From NCBI GenBank assembly GCA_050289485.1, contig JBNKFV010000003.1, positions 1 to 64,000 of the forward strand: DNA of 64,000 nt, given 5' to 3'. Under the pieces are notes generated by a model. That model ran no database searches and was not told where the DNA came from. It saw only the letters and a program-made list of their open reading frames with translations. Every line of letters starts with the position of its first letter. Position 1 is the first letter of the stretch. Both the position numbers and the translations under genes were made by a program. Origin of the DNA: JBNKFV01 sp050289485 (GTDB taxonomy: Bacteria; Pseudomonadota; Gammaproteobacteria; Pseudomonadales; Cellvibrionaceae). This document shows positions 51,368-59,402 of this stretch, in pieces.

Positions 51368-53503
51368 TTAATTGTCGATGACTGTTGCAGCAATGCCTGA
51401 GGTGTTGCTGCTTTGCTTGTTCTTTGTAATGGCAGGCGCACATTGCTTGGGATCGTGAATAATAACGACACATTCCAGGCATTGGATACATTCGTTGTAA
51501 TCAATCTCGCCCGACTTTTCTATCGCATTGATACCGCAGCGTTTGCGACATAGCTGGCAAGGGCTGCCGCATTCTTGACGGCGGTCTAACCATTTGAAGA
51601 TATGCAGTTTGCCCAGTATCGAAAGCCCAGCGCCCAGCGGGCACAGGTAGCGGCAGTAGAATTTATGGATAAACAGGCCGATACCCAAAATCAGCAGGGC
51701 ATAAAGTACAAAGGGCAGGCTTCGAATAAATAGTAAGGTAATCGCGGTTTTAAATGGTTCGATTTCGGCGAGTTTTTCTGCCAGCGTTAGCGAGTAAAAC
51801 GCTGTCGCTGTCAAGCCAATTAGCACAACATATTTTACCCATAGCAGGCGTTTATGCTGAGTGGGCTTAATATTGAATTGCTTAATGTGTAGCCTGTTGG
51901 CCAGTGCCGCTGTCCATTCCTGGAGTACGCCAAACGGGCAAAGCCAGCCACAAAATACCCCGCGTCCCCATAAAATGAGTGTGGCAATGGTGTAGCACCA
52001 TAAAATAAAAATAATAGGGTCTAGCAAAAATACGCTAATGTCGAAGCCATTGGCAATGGCCAGCAGTAAGGTGAATATATTCACCACGGAGAGCTGCCCC
52101 TGTGCATAAAAGCCAATAAAAAACAATGTGAATACTAAAAATGTCGTGCGAATAATACTAAATCGTTGGCTGTTTTTTACGAGGGAACGCTGGAAAATAA
52201 ATATAAACGTGAGTATTACCAAGCCGCTACACAATACTAGAATATCTGTCATGCGGCTTTTCCATAGTGTTAACCACAGTGGAGTCGATTTGGCTGTTGT
52301 CGGTGCTACCTTATCAAACAGCGCCGCAGGTAGGGCATAGTCGCTACTGAATTCTACCGTGTGCTGAATAAGGTAATTTTTTTGTAGGGTCATGGTGAGC
52401 ATTAAACTCATGGGGCTGGCGGGGTCGAATCCAGCTTGTGGTTTAATTTTGAATAAGCGCAGATTGTCGTATACCGGCATATTGTCGGCTGGGTGAATGT
52501 CTTGCATATGAAAAAAGTTCATGTCACGCAGCCCAATGGGTAACTTATGTTGTACCAGCGCGATACGTTCAGGTTGGGTGCCGGGTTTGAAATCTTCGCC
52601 CAGATAGTCATAAAGCCCAGTAGACATCACCAGTATGGCGTGCTCGCCGTTACCGAGTGATTCCATTAACTGTTGGTAGTCGGTGTTGCCCAGTAGGTTG
52701 CGGCCAATCAATGGCGTATTTAAATAGGCGTAATACAGCGTAACGGCGTTTGCAGTTGGGTGTAGTTGCGGGTCATTAAAGTCACTTAGCGGTTGGTCGA
52801 GTGCTTGTTCAATGGTGCGTTTATCGATTGCCCATTGTTTTACCAGTTGCTGGTCGAGTAGCTCCTGCCAGCCGAGTGGTTGGTAGGTGTCGGTTTTTAC
52901 TTGTGCAGGCGCAGCCTGGGCAAACTCGGCAAGCTTTTCCCGTGCTACTTCTCGTGCCGCCGAAATGATCGTGTCGTTGATCACCATCACCGATACGGTA
53001 GCTTTGGTTACGCCATCAAGGTAGATATTACCTTCGGTATCTCCTCCCGCTGCATTACCAATAATCAGTCGTTCGGCGAGACTACGATCGAGGTATTGAT
53101 TAATAAAGCGATTGAGTGGCTCTGGCCCCAGCCCGTGTAAAAAAATAGGTTCGTGGTGATTCAGTATATGCAAGCCCGCAAATCGCCCCTGTGCATCCAG
53201 CCCAATAAATAAGTTAATACGTTCACCAGAAAAACCCTTTAAATCGACGAAATCGTTGGTTGCAAAGGCATAGCCTACAATTTCGTTGAGCTGATAGGCA
53301 GTCCATATTGGAGGGTTGCTATGGGGTGGTTCTATACGCGTAGCGGTGGGGAAGAACTGTTCGATCAATGCGGGCAATGCTGAATCCTTTGTCTGCTCAC
53401 TGGCTACTCCTGCCTGCACAGTTTGTGGTTGTAGCCATAGTGTAAAAAGTAGAAATACCATCGCTAGAGTCTGTAGACGGGTTGTGGAAGGTGAAGACCG
53501 CAT
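51368..53503 (-). CDS. NosR/NirI-like membrane flavo-iron-sulfur protein
   Basis: A 711-residue protein. A signal peptide (ending about VQAG, residue 32) leads to a periplasmic FMN-binding domain (about 80-200) whose LDGVTKATVSVMV segment resembles the flavin-threonine attachment motif of NqrC/RnfG/NosR. A second periplasmic region follows, then membrane helices, with the CGWLCPFGVL and CRYLCPLGAGL cysteine motifs and a C-terminal ferredoxin-like part (CGSPCQLCRKRCGI and ECIQCLECVVI). NosR/NirI proteins move electrons across the membrane for nitrous-oxide reductase. No nosZ or other denitrification gene is present, so another electron acceptor is likely. It is divergent from the porin gene. 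Confidence 0.88.
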   Translation of the reverse strand: MRSSPSTTRLQTLAMVFLLFTLWLQPQTVQAGVASEQTKDSALPALIEQFFPTATRIEPPHSNPPIWTAYQLNEIVGYAFATNDFVDLKGFSGERINLFIGLDAQGRFAGLHILNHHEPIFLHGLGPEPLNRFINQYLDRSLAERLIIGNAAGGDTEGNIYLDGVTKATVSVMVINDTIISAAREVAREKLAEFAQAAPAQVKTDTYQPLGWQELLDQQLVKQWAIDKRTIEQALDQPLSDFNDPQLHPTANAVTLYYAYLNTPLIGRNLLGNTDYQQLMESLGNGEHAILVMSTGLYDYLGEDFKPGTQPERIALVQHKLPIGLRDMNFFHMQDIHPADNMPVYDNLRLFKIKPQAGFDPASPMSLMLTMTLQKNYLIQHTVEFSSDYALPAALFDKVAPTTAKSTPLWLTLWKSRMTDILVLCSGLVILTFIFIFQRSLVKNSQRFSIIRTTFLVFTLFFIGFYAQGQLSVVNIFTLLLAIANGFDISVFLLDPIIFILWCYTIATLILWGRGVFCGWLCPFGVLQEWTAALANRLHIKQFNIKPTQHKRLLWVKYVVLIGLTATAFYSLTLAEKLAEIEPFKTAITLLFIRSLPFVLYALLILGIGLFIHKFYCRYLCPLGAGLSILGKLHIFKWLDRRQECGSPCQLCRKRCGINAIEKSGEIDYNECIQCLECVVIIHDPKQCAPAITKNKQSSNTSGIAATVIDN

Positions 53504-53984
53504 AGTGTTATCACTGGTTGTTGTTATGTTGAATAGTGAATTAGCTAATCACAGCGTGCATTGAAATTAACCATAATTCCATGCTGCCTTTTGTTAAAAA
53601 AAGTACAACTTTAGGCGAAGAAAAGTCTAAGATTCGTGGTAGTCAGGTTGGTTTGAGGCATTTACTTTTTTATGCTTGCTATTGTTTTCCTTTTTTATTT
53701 TTCGCTAGAAAAACCGCTGCAGTAAATTTCTGGTAAATACCATGATACAGGCGGTTCGTCACTCCCTCTTTTTTACTGCTTTCGATGTAGCGCTTTGGCC
53801 GTAGGCTGCCTATGACTATTTGCTTATGGGTTTGGTCGTAAGGTCGTATGTCTTAAGTTTCTTATTGTGTTCATGATTCCGTCATCAATGCCTGTGCGTT
53901 GATCTCATAAAAATTGGCAGAAAACTCGCCGCCTTGTGCACGGTTTCTGTCGATAACTACGCACCTAAACACGTGGGAGAACTC
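53504..53984. promoter_or_regulatory. Divergent control region of the NosR-like and porin genes
   Basis: 481 bp without a credible gene. An inverted pair AACCGC (53712-53717) and GCGGTT (53751-53756) encloses GGTAAATACC. AAAAGTACAACTTTA near 53599-53613 loosely resembles the motif shared by the aldehyde dehydrogenase and pqqA upstream regions, but the match is weak. Promoters for both genes must be here. Confidence 0.4.
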
Positions 53985-55163
53985 ATGAAAAAAAATCTAA
54001 TAACTCAGTGCATGATTTCTGGTACAGCATTAATGGCGATGAGCATCACCAGCCAGGCTGCTGTGGAATTCTATAAAACTGACGATACCAGTTTGTCTGT
54101 TGATGCATCTTTTAATACGTTTTATGTCAGCAGTGATTCAGATAATGATATCGGCGGTACCGACCGTACTCAGTCACGGGTGAAAATGGGCCTGTTGCCA
54201 AACTGGGTGGGTTTTAATTTCAGCAAGCAAATGGGCGGTCTTAAAGTGGGCGGCCGTTCCTCTTTTTGGGTAACGATTAATGACAGCAACACAGGCATTA
54301 CATCTACCGGGATAGACGTTCGTCAGTTCTATGGCACGGTCGATGGCGACTTTGGTCAAGTGTTGTTTGGTAAAGATTTTACCCTGTTTAGCCGCTCAAA
54401 TATTTTTCTTGACGAAATGCTCGCCGGTTACGGTGCGGTGAATGACACCTTGGGCTTGATTGATGGGCAAGGGGTGTCGTTTGGCCATATTGGCAGCGGA
54501 TATTTTTATCCATTTCCGCACGCGCAGATTACCTATCGTTCACCCGATATGGGAGGTTTTAAACTGGCCCTGGGAATTGTAGATCCAGGAAGTACTACCT
54601 CTGACACCGGCGCTGGCCGCACCAGTGAAGAAAAACTGCCTCGCTTTGAAGGTGAGCTAACGTACAGTGCCGATTTGGCTGAAGGCACTAATTTGACAGC
54701 CTGGGTGGGCTTTTTACAGCAGAGTTCAGAGAGTGACAACACCAGCGTGGCCGATGTGGATTCGCAAGGTGTGTCGTATGGCGTTAAGTACAAAATGGGC
54801 GGTTTGTCGCTGCATGCCTCTGGTTTTACTGGCGAAGGTCTGGGCTTTTTGTTAGGGCCGGGTACAGACGCTGGCCTGGGCCTGCAATTCTTGATCTCAG
54901 AAGGGGGCAAGGAAGTTGATAGTGATGGTTACGTTGTACAAGGCGCTTACACTATGGGTGCTAACCGGTTCGTTGCCTCTTATGGTGAAACTACCGTGGA
55001 AACCGCAACTGAGTGGAATAATGAAACTACACAGGTTGCCTGGTTCCACGATATTAATTCGGTACTACGCACGGTAGTTGAGTACAACGTGAATACGCTG
55101 GACATTGGTGGTGCCGAAGAAGAAACCAACACGGTAGCCGTTGGTATTATTGCCAATTTCTAA
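53985..55163 (+). CDS. Gram-negative outer-membrane porin
   Basis: A 392-residue porin from the ATG at 53985, which has GGGAG upstream and opens a proper signal peptide (MKKNLITQCMISGTALMAMS through SQA, cleavage after residue 25). The frame runs 17 codons further upstream but would destroy the signal. The mature protein has alternating hydrophobic strands typical of a 16-strand barrel, a DVRQFYGTVDGDFGQVLFGK block matching the porin constriction region, and the terminal Phe (GIIANF) required for BAM insertion. It probably admits the alcohols or other substrates oxidised by the PQQ system. A terminator follows. Confidence 0.88.
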   Translation: MKKNLITQCMISGTALMAMSITSQAAVEFYKTDDTSLSVDASFNTFYVSSDSDNDIGGTDRTQSRVKMGLLPNWVGFNFSKQMGGLKVGGRSSFWVTINDSNTGITSTGIDVRQFYGTVDGDFGQVLFGKDFTLFSRSNIFLDEMLAGYGAVNDTLGLIDGQGVSFGHIGSGYFYPFPHAQITYRSPDMGGFKLALGIVDPGSTTSDTGAGRTSEEKLPRFEGELTYSADLAEGTNLTAWVGFLQQSSESDNTSVADVDSQGVSYGVKYKMGGLSLHASGFTGEGLGFLLGPGTDAGLGLQFLISEGGKEVDSDGYVVQGAYTMGANRFVASYGETTVETATEWNNETTQVAWFHDINSVLRTVVEYNVNTLDIGGAEEETNTVAVGIIANF

Positions 55164-55219
55164 GCCGTTGCAGGCCCTGGCCTGGCATACCTATACAGAC
55201 TGATTTCGAGTAGCTTGGC

Positions 55220-55247
55220 GGGCACTTCCTTGGGGTGCCCTTTTTTT
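55220..55247 (+). terminator. Terminator of the porin gene
   Basis: GGGCAC (55220-55225) pairs with GTGCCC (55235-55240) and is followed directly by seven T residues (55241-55247). Confidence 0.9.
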
Positions 55248-55268
55248 ATGCTCTGCCTATGCGCTGTT

Positions 55269-55313
55269 CGATATACAACTAAATGACTAGAAACAGACAG
55301 ACCAAAGTACAGT
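55269..55313 (+). promoter_or_regulatory. Motif pair upstream of the aldehyde dehydrogenase, shared with pqqA
   Basis: CGATATACAACTAAA (55269-55283) and AAAGTACAGT (55304-55313). The first matches 14 of 15 bases with CGATATACATCTAAA at 57156 before pqqA, and the second is identical to 57168-57177. Distance from the first motif to the start codon is 145 bases here and 140 at pqqA. Confidence 0.6.
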
Positions 55314-55413
55314 TAATCACTGGTGCGGGTAGGCATAGTATGGCTGTGTAGGGCTTTGGCTTGAACCAGGGCTAAACACAACTCGACCTAATAAGAACCG
55401 TGAGGTAAGCGAC

Positions 55414-56934
55414 ATGATATATGCTCAACCTGGTGAGGCTGGATCAGTCATCACATTTAAGCCACGATACGACAACTACATTGGCGGTGAGTGGGTAGCG
55501 CCGGCTAAAGGTAACTATTTTGCGAACGTGACACCGGTAACGGGCGAGCCGTACTGCGAAGTGGCACGTTCTACCAGCGAAGATGTTGATCACGCGCTCG
55601 ACGCCGCACACAAGGCAAAAGACGGTTGGGCCCGCACGTCGGTTACCGAGCGCTCGAACACCTTACTGCGTATTGCTGATCGCATTGAACAGAATTTGGA
55701 AATGCTCGCGATCGCCGAATCGTGGGAAAACGGTAAAGCCGTTCGTGAAACCCTCAATGCGGATATTCCGTTAGTGGTTGACCACTTCCGCTACTTTGCC
55801 GGTTGCTTGCGTGCGCAGGAAGGTACGGCTGCAGAGATTGACGAACATACCGCTGCTTACCACTTCCATGAACCTTATGGTGTTGTGGGTCAGATTATTC
55901 CCTGGAACTTTCCACTGCTGATGGCTGCTTGGAAGCTCGCGCCTGCACTGGCAGCCGGTAACTGTGTGGTGATGAAGCCTGCCGAGCAAACGCCAGTGAG
56001 TATTCTGGTGTTGATGGAAGTGATTGGCGATCTGTTGCCACCTGGCACTGTGAATATTGTCAACGGTTTTGGTTTGGAAGCCGGTGCACCGTTAGCCTCC
56101 AGTACGCGTATCGCCAAATTGGCTTTTACCGGTTCAACAGCAGTGGGTAACGAGATTCTCAAGTGTGCTGCCAACAACCTGATTCCATCTACTGTAGAAC
56201 TGGGTGGTAAATCACCTAACATCTACTTTGGCGATATCATGAATCAGGAAGAAGATTACATCAGCAAGTGTGTGGAAGGGTTGCTGCTGGGCTTCTTTAA
56301 CCAAGGTGAAGTGTGTACTTGTCCTTCGCGGGCGTTGATTCACGAAAGTATTTACGACGACTTTATGAGTCGCGTACTCGACCGTGCGGGTCAAATCAAG
56401 CAGGGCAACCCGCTGGATACCGATACCATGGTGGGGGCGCAAGCTTCACAAGAACAGCTCGACAAGATTCTGTCGTATATGGATGTGGGGCGCGCAGAAG
56501 GTGCAGAAATTCTGTTGGGTGGTGGTCGCAACATGTTGTCGGGCTCATTAGCAGGCGGATTCTATGTGCAGCCTACACTGATGTTTGGTCACAACAAAAT
56601 GCGCGTGTTCCAAGAGGAAATCTTCGGACCAACGCTGGGTATTACCACCTTTAAAACTGAAGCAGAAGCATTGAGTATCGCCAACGATACCGCTTATGGT
56701 CTGGGTGCCGGTGTGTGGACACGCGACATAAATCTGGCCTACCGCATGGGCCGTAATATTCAGGCGGGCCGCGTGTGGACCAATTGCTACCACGCCTACC
56801 CAGCCCACGCTGCCTTTGGCGGTTACAAGAAGTCGGGTATTGGCCGTGAAACTCACAAAATGATGCTAGATCACTACCAGCAAACCAAAAACCTGTTGGT
56901 AAGTTACAGCAGCAATCCGTTGGGCTTCTTCTAA
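55414..56934 (+). CDS. exaC: NAD-dependent aldehyde dehydrogenase, ExaC type
   Basis: A 506-residue aldehyde dehydrogenase, canonical for the ExaC/AcoD group that oxidises acetaldehyde formed by quinoprotein ethanol dehydrogenase. It has the NAD-fold PWNFPLLMAAWKLAPALAAG, the general-base Glu in VELGGKSPN, and the catalytic Cys301 in NQGEVCTCPSR. EEIFGPTLGITTF and YGLGAGVWTRD are also conserved. The start MIYAQPGEAGSVITFKPRYD resembles the family. It lies directly upstream of pqqA in the same direction, as in Pseudomonas exaC-pqqA. It is likely controlled with pqqA through the shared upstream motif. Confidence 0.95.
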   Translation: MIYAQPGEAGSVITFKPRYDNYIGGEWVAPAKGNYFANVTPVTGEPYCEVARSTSEDVDHALDAAHKAKDGWARTSVTERSNTLLRIADRIEQNLEMLAIAESWENGKAVRETLNADIPLVVDHFRYFAGCLRAQEGTAAEIDEHTAAYHFHEPYGVVGQIIPWNFPLLMAAWKLAPALAAGNCVVMKPAEQTPVSILVLMEVIGDLLPPGTVNIVNGFGLEAGAPLASSTRIAKLAFTGSTAVGNEILKCAANNLIPSTVELGGKSPNIYFGDIMNQEEDYISKCVEGLLLGFFNQGEVCTCPSRALIHESIYDDFMSRVLDRAGQIKQGNPLDTDTMVGAQASQEQLDKILSYMDVGRAEGAEILLGGGRNMLSGSLAGGFYVQPTLMFGHNKMRVFQEEIFGPTLGITTFKTEAEALSIANDTAYGLGAGVWTRDINLAYRMGRNIQAGRVWTNCYHAYPAHAAFGGYKKSGIGRETHKMMLDHYQQTKNLLVSYSSNPLGFF

Positions 56935-56960
56935 GCGGTACTCGCAATATTCGTGCTTCA

Positions 56961-57007
56961 CCCTGTCTGGGCTTTCTCGGCGCTTACCTCACGCCGCCCG
57001 GGCAGGG
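56961..57007 (+). terminator. Long hairpin after exaC
   Basis: CCCTGTCTGGGC (56961-56972) pairs over 12 positions with GCCCGGGCAGGG (56996-57007), with two G-T pairs, around an inner GGCG/CGCC stem. The following bases (CTCTTTCGTC) are only moderately T-rich, so it may terminate weakly or stabilise the mRNA end. Confidence 0.6.
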
Positions 57008-57155
57008 CTCTTTCGTCTGCCTCCCTATAATTGCCTGTCGTTTGATCACGTTGTTTTGCTTGGTTGCAGCGCTCTTATCTTATGGGTGTTATGCGGGCTT
57101 TGCGCCTTTGAAACACCGTTGCCATGCAACGGCGTGGCTGCTACCAAACCTCGTC

Positions 57156-57177
57156 CGATATACATCTAAAGTACAGT
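57156..57177 (+). promoter_or_regulatory. Motif upstream of pqqA, shared with exaC
   Basis: CGATATACATCTAAA (57156-57170) overlaps AAAGTACAGT (57168-57177). Both parts recur before the aldehyde dehydrogenase gene at 55269-55313, there separated by 20 bases. It lies 140 bases before the pqqA ATG and is a candidate binding site for the regulator of PQQ-dependent oxidation. Confidence 0.6.
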
Positions 57178-57295
57178 ATTGCTCGCCACTGGCTGTCTCT
57201 ACTATTGATTGTGAGGCTGTTCCCTGCGGGGATATTTCAGGCTTTTATTAACCACTATTGCTCAACCAAACAACCAACAAAATGAGGAGATGGCT

Positions 57296-57367
57296 ATGTG
57301 GGTTAAACCATCCTACGAAGACCTGAGAATCGGTTTCGAAGTCACCATGTACTTCCATAACCGCTAA
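57296..57367 (+). CDS. pqqA: PQQ precursor peptide PqqA
   Basis: A 23-residue peptide, MWVKPSYEDLRIGFEV then TMYFHNR. The glutamate and tyrosine that become PQQ are Glu15 and Tyr19 in the invariant E-x-x-x-Y arrangement. A GAGGAG ribosome site precedes the ATG. PqqE cross-links the two side chains with PqqD as the peptide chaperone, after which the peptide is trimmed and PqqB and PqqC complete the cofactor. It is separated from pqqB by 60 bp containing a strong hairpin. Confidence 0.98.
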   Translation: MWVKPSYEDLRIGFEVTMYFHNR

Positions 57368-57376
57368 TCTGGCTGC

Positions 57377-57396
57377 GGGGCTGCCTTGGGCGCCCC
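57377..57396 (+). promoter_or_regulatory. Hairpin between pqqA and pqqB
   Basis: GGGGCTGCC pairs with GGCGCCCC around TTG, with one bulged T, giving an eight-pair GC stem. Ten bases later comes TTGGTTTT. Such a structure can act as a partial terminator or processing barrier so that pqqA is expressed above pqqBCDE, which suits a peptide consumed stoichiometrically. That role is inference. Confidence 0.65.
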
Positions 57397-57427
57397 CTTT
57401 CCTTGGTTTTAAGTGTAGTAATTACCC

Positions 57428-58387
57428 ATGCGAGTAAGAGTTTTAGGATCTGCAGCCGGAGGCGGTTTTCCCCAGTGGAACTGCAACTGTGCCAACTGTT
57501 ACGGTGTACGCAATGGCAAAATCAACGCCAAAAGCCGTACCCAGTCTTCCATCGCCATTAGTGTCGATAGCGACCGCTGGATAGTGATCAATGCGTCGCC
57601 TGATATTCGTACCCAGCTTGAATCGTTTAAAGACATTCAGCCCAAGCGCGGTCTGCGTGGCACCGGCGTGGGTGCGGTGATGCTGGTCGACAGTCAGGTT
57701 GATCATGCCACTGGCTTATTGATGCTGCGCGAAGGTTGCCCGTTCGATGTATACACCACCAGCATGGTGTATGAAGACCTCTCCACCGGTTTTCCCATTT
57801 TTAGCATGTTGAAAAGTTGGAATGGCGGCATAAATCATCGCTTGTTGCCGATTGATGGCGCGCCGCTGCAGCTGGGTGGTTTTGAAAGTCTGCGTTTTAC
57901 CGCCGTGCCACTGTGTGGCAAAGCGCCGCCGTATTCGCCGCACCGTAATGATCCGCATCCTGGCGACAATATTGCGCTGTTTGTGGAAGATCTCGACAGC
58001 GGCAACTGTTTATTTTATGCACCAGGTCTGGGTGGTATTGACGACAACCTGGTGTCGTATATGCGCCGTGCCGATTGTTTGATGATAGATGGCACTTTCT
58101 GGCGTGAAGACGAAATGATTTTAGCGGGGGTTGGCACCAAGCTGGCCCGGGAAATGGGGCACCTGCCGCAGTCGGGTAAAGGTGGCATGATCGATGTGCT
58201 AAGCGCATTTCCCACTCAACGAAAAATACTCATTCACATCAACAACACCAACCCAATTCTGGATGAGGATTCGCCCGAACATAAGGAGCTGGTTGCCGCT
58301 GGTATCGAAGTCGCGTACGACGGCATGGATGTAGTGCTGGGTGAAGCCGTGATGCCGCACTGGGATTTGGTAAGAGAGGCCCGATAA
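57428..58387 (+). CDS. pqqB: PQQ biosynthesis protein PqqB
   Basis: A 319-residue metallo-beta-lactamase-fold protein, slightly longer than usual. It begins MRVRVLGSAAGGGFPQWNCN, followed by CANC, giving the structural zinc cysteines. VMLVDSQVDHATGLLMLREG carries the modified metal-binding DxDH region, and NNTNPILDEDSPEHKEL closes the fold. PqqB hydroxylates the cross-linked Glu-Tyr intermediate before PqqC acts. Its stop overlaps the pqqC ATG by one base (TAATG), so the two are translationally coupled. Confidence 0.97.
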   Translation: MRVRVLGSAAGGGFPQWNCNCANCYGVRNGKINAKSRTQSSIAISVDSDRWIVINASPDIRTQLESFKDIQPKRGLRGTGVGAVMLVDSQVDHATGLLMLREGCPFDVYTTSMVYEDLSTGFPIFSMLKSWNGGINHRLLPIDGAPLQLGGFESLRFTAVPLCGKAPPYSPHRNDPHPGDNIALFVEDLDSGNCLFYAPGLGGIDDNLVSYMRRADCLMIDGTFWREDEMILAGVGTKLAREMGHLPQSGKGGMIDVLSAFPTQRKILIHINNTNPILDEDSPEHKELVAAGIEVAYDGMDVVLGEAVMPHWDLVREAR

Positions 58388-59133
58388 TGACAGCGCAAGT
58401 ACACATTCAACAACCATTGTCTTTGCCGGAGTTTGAAAAACAGCTGCGTGACAAAGGCAGGCTTTACCATATTCATCACCCATTTCACGTCGCCATGCAC
58501 AAAGGTGAATGTACACCAGAACAAATTCGAGCCTGGGTGGCCAATCGTTTTTATTATCAGGTAAATATTCCACAAAAAGACGCGGCGGTGATGGCTAATT
58601 GCCCCGATCGCCATGTGCGTCGGCTGTGGATTCAACGCATGATCGATCACGACGGGCGTGACGATGACGCTGGCGGTATTGAAGCGTGGCTCGACCTGGG
58701 TGAGGCCTGCGGCCTGCCCCGCGAAGAATTGCTTGACCACCGCCATGTGTTGCCCGGTGTGCGTTTTGCCGTAGATGCCTATGTTAATTTTGCTCGCCGA
58801 GCAACCTGGCAAGAAGCGGTGTGTTCGTCATTAACGGAAATGTTCGCACCAGAAATTCACCAGCGCCGCCTGGATACCTGGCCAGAACAGTATCCATGGA
58901 TAGAGGCTAAAGGCTTGTCGTATTTTCGTAAACGCTTAAGCGAAGCGCGTCGCGATGTAGAGCATGGTTTGGCGGTTACGTTGGAACACTTTCGCAGCGC
59001 CGAACAACAGCAACAAGCATTAGCGATTTTGCAATTTAAACTGGATGTGCTGTGGAGCCTGCTGGATGCAGTCACCATGGCTACTGTGTATGAGCGTCCG
59101 CCTTATCACCATTTACAGGAGCGTGCGTTATGA
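58387..59133 (+). CDS. pqqC: Pyrroloquinoline-quinone synthase PqqC
   Basis: A 248-residue cofactorless oxidase that performs ring closure and the final multi-electron oxidation to PQQ. Canonical blocks: YHIHHPFHVAMHKGECTPEQ, ANRFYYQVNIPQKDAAVMAN, IQRMIDHDG and SSLTEMFAPEIHQRRL, containing the conserved His, Tyr, Arg and Lys residues around the substrate. All helices of the TenA/PqqC fold appear present. It overlaps pqqB by one base and pqqD by four (ATGA). Confidence 0.98.
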   Translation: MTAQVHIQQPLSLPEFEKQLRDKGRLYHIHHPFHVAMHKGECTPEQIRAWVANRFYYQVNIPQKDAAVMANCPDRHVRRLWIQRMIDHDGRDDDAGGIEAWLDLGEACGLPREELLDHRHVLPGVRFAVDAYVNFARRATWQEAVCSSLTEMFAPEIHQRRLDTWPEQYPWIEAKGLSYFRKRLSEARRDVEHGLAVTLEHFRSAEQQQQALAILQFKLDVLWSLLDAVTMATVYERPPYHHLQERAL

Positions 59134-59402
59134 TCAATGTTGGTATGGTACCTGTGTTAAATCGCCACTTTCGCCTGCAATGGGAACCAGCGCAAAAAGG
59201 TTACGTATTATTGTATCCAGAAGGGATGGTAAAGCTGAATGACACTGCCGCAGAAATTCTGCGCGAGTGTGATGGTTTGCGCAGCATCGCTGGTATTAGC
59301 AAAAACTTGCAGCAACGCTATCCAGATGAATCTTCATTGCAAGACGATGTAGGTGAATTTTTTGCCACTATTGCGCAAAAAGGCTGGGCGCATTTTGTCT
59401 GA
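59130..59402 (+). CDS. pqqD: PQQ peptide chaperone PqqD
   Basis: A 90-residue protein of the RiPP recognition element type that binds PqqA and presents it to PqqE. The core HFRLQWEPAQKGYVLLYPEG and the winged-helix part LNDTAAEILRECDGLRSIAG match PqqD. Its start overlaps the pqqC stop (ATGA), and its end overlaps the beginning of pqqE. In some species PqqD is fused to PqqC; here it is separate. Confidence 0.97.
   Translation: MINVGMVPVLNRHFRLQWEPAQKGYVLLYPEGMVKLNDTAAEILRECDGLRSIAGISKNLQQRYPDESSLQDDVGEFFATIAQKGWAHFV

Noticed and set aside
51368..53503. Annotation as a true denitrification NosR
   Set aside because: No nosZ, nosD, nosF, nosY or nosL in the window; the neighbours are a porin and PQQ genes.
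57042..57251. 69-codon frame upstream of pqqA
   Set aside because: It lies over the shared regulatory motif, has no convincing ribosome site and resembles no family; more likely leader DNA.
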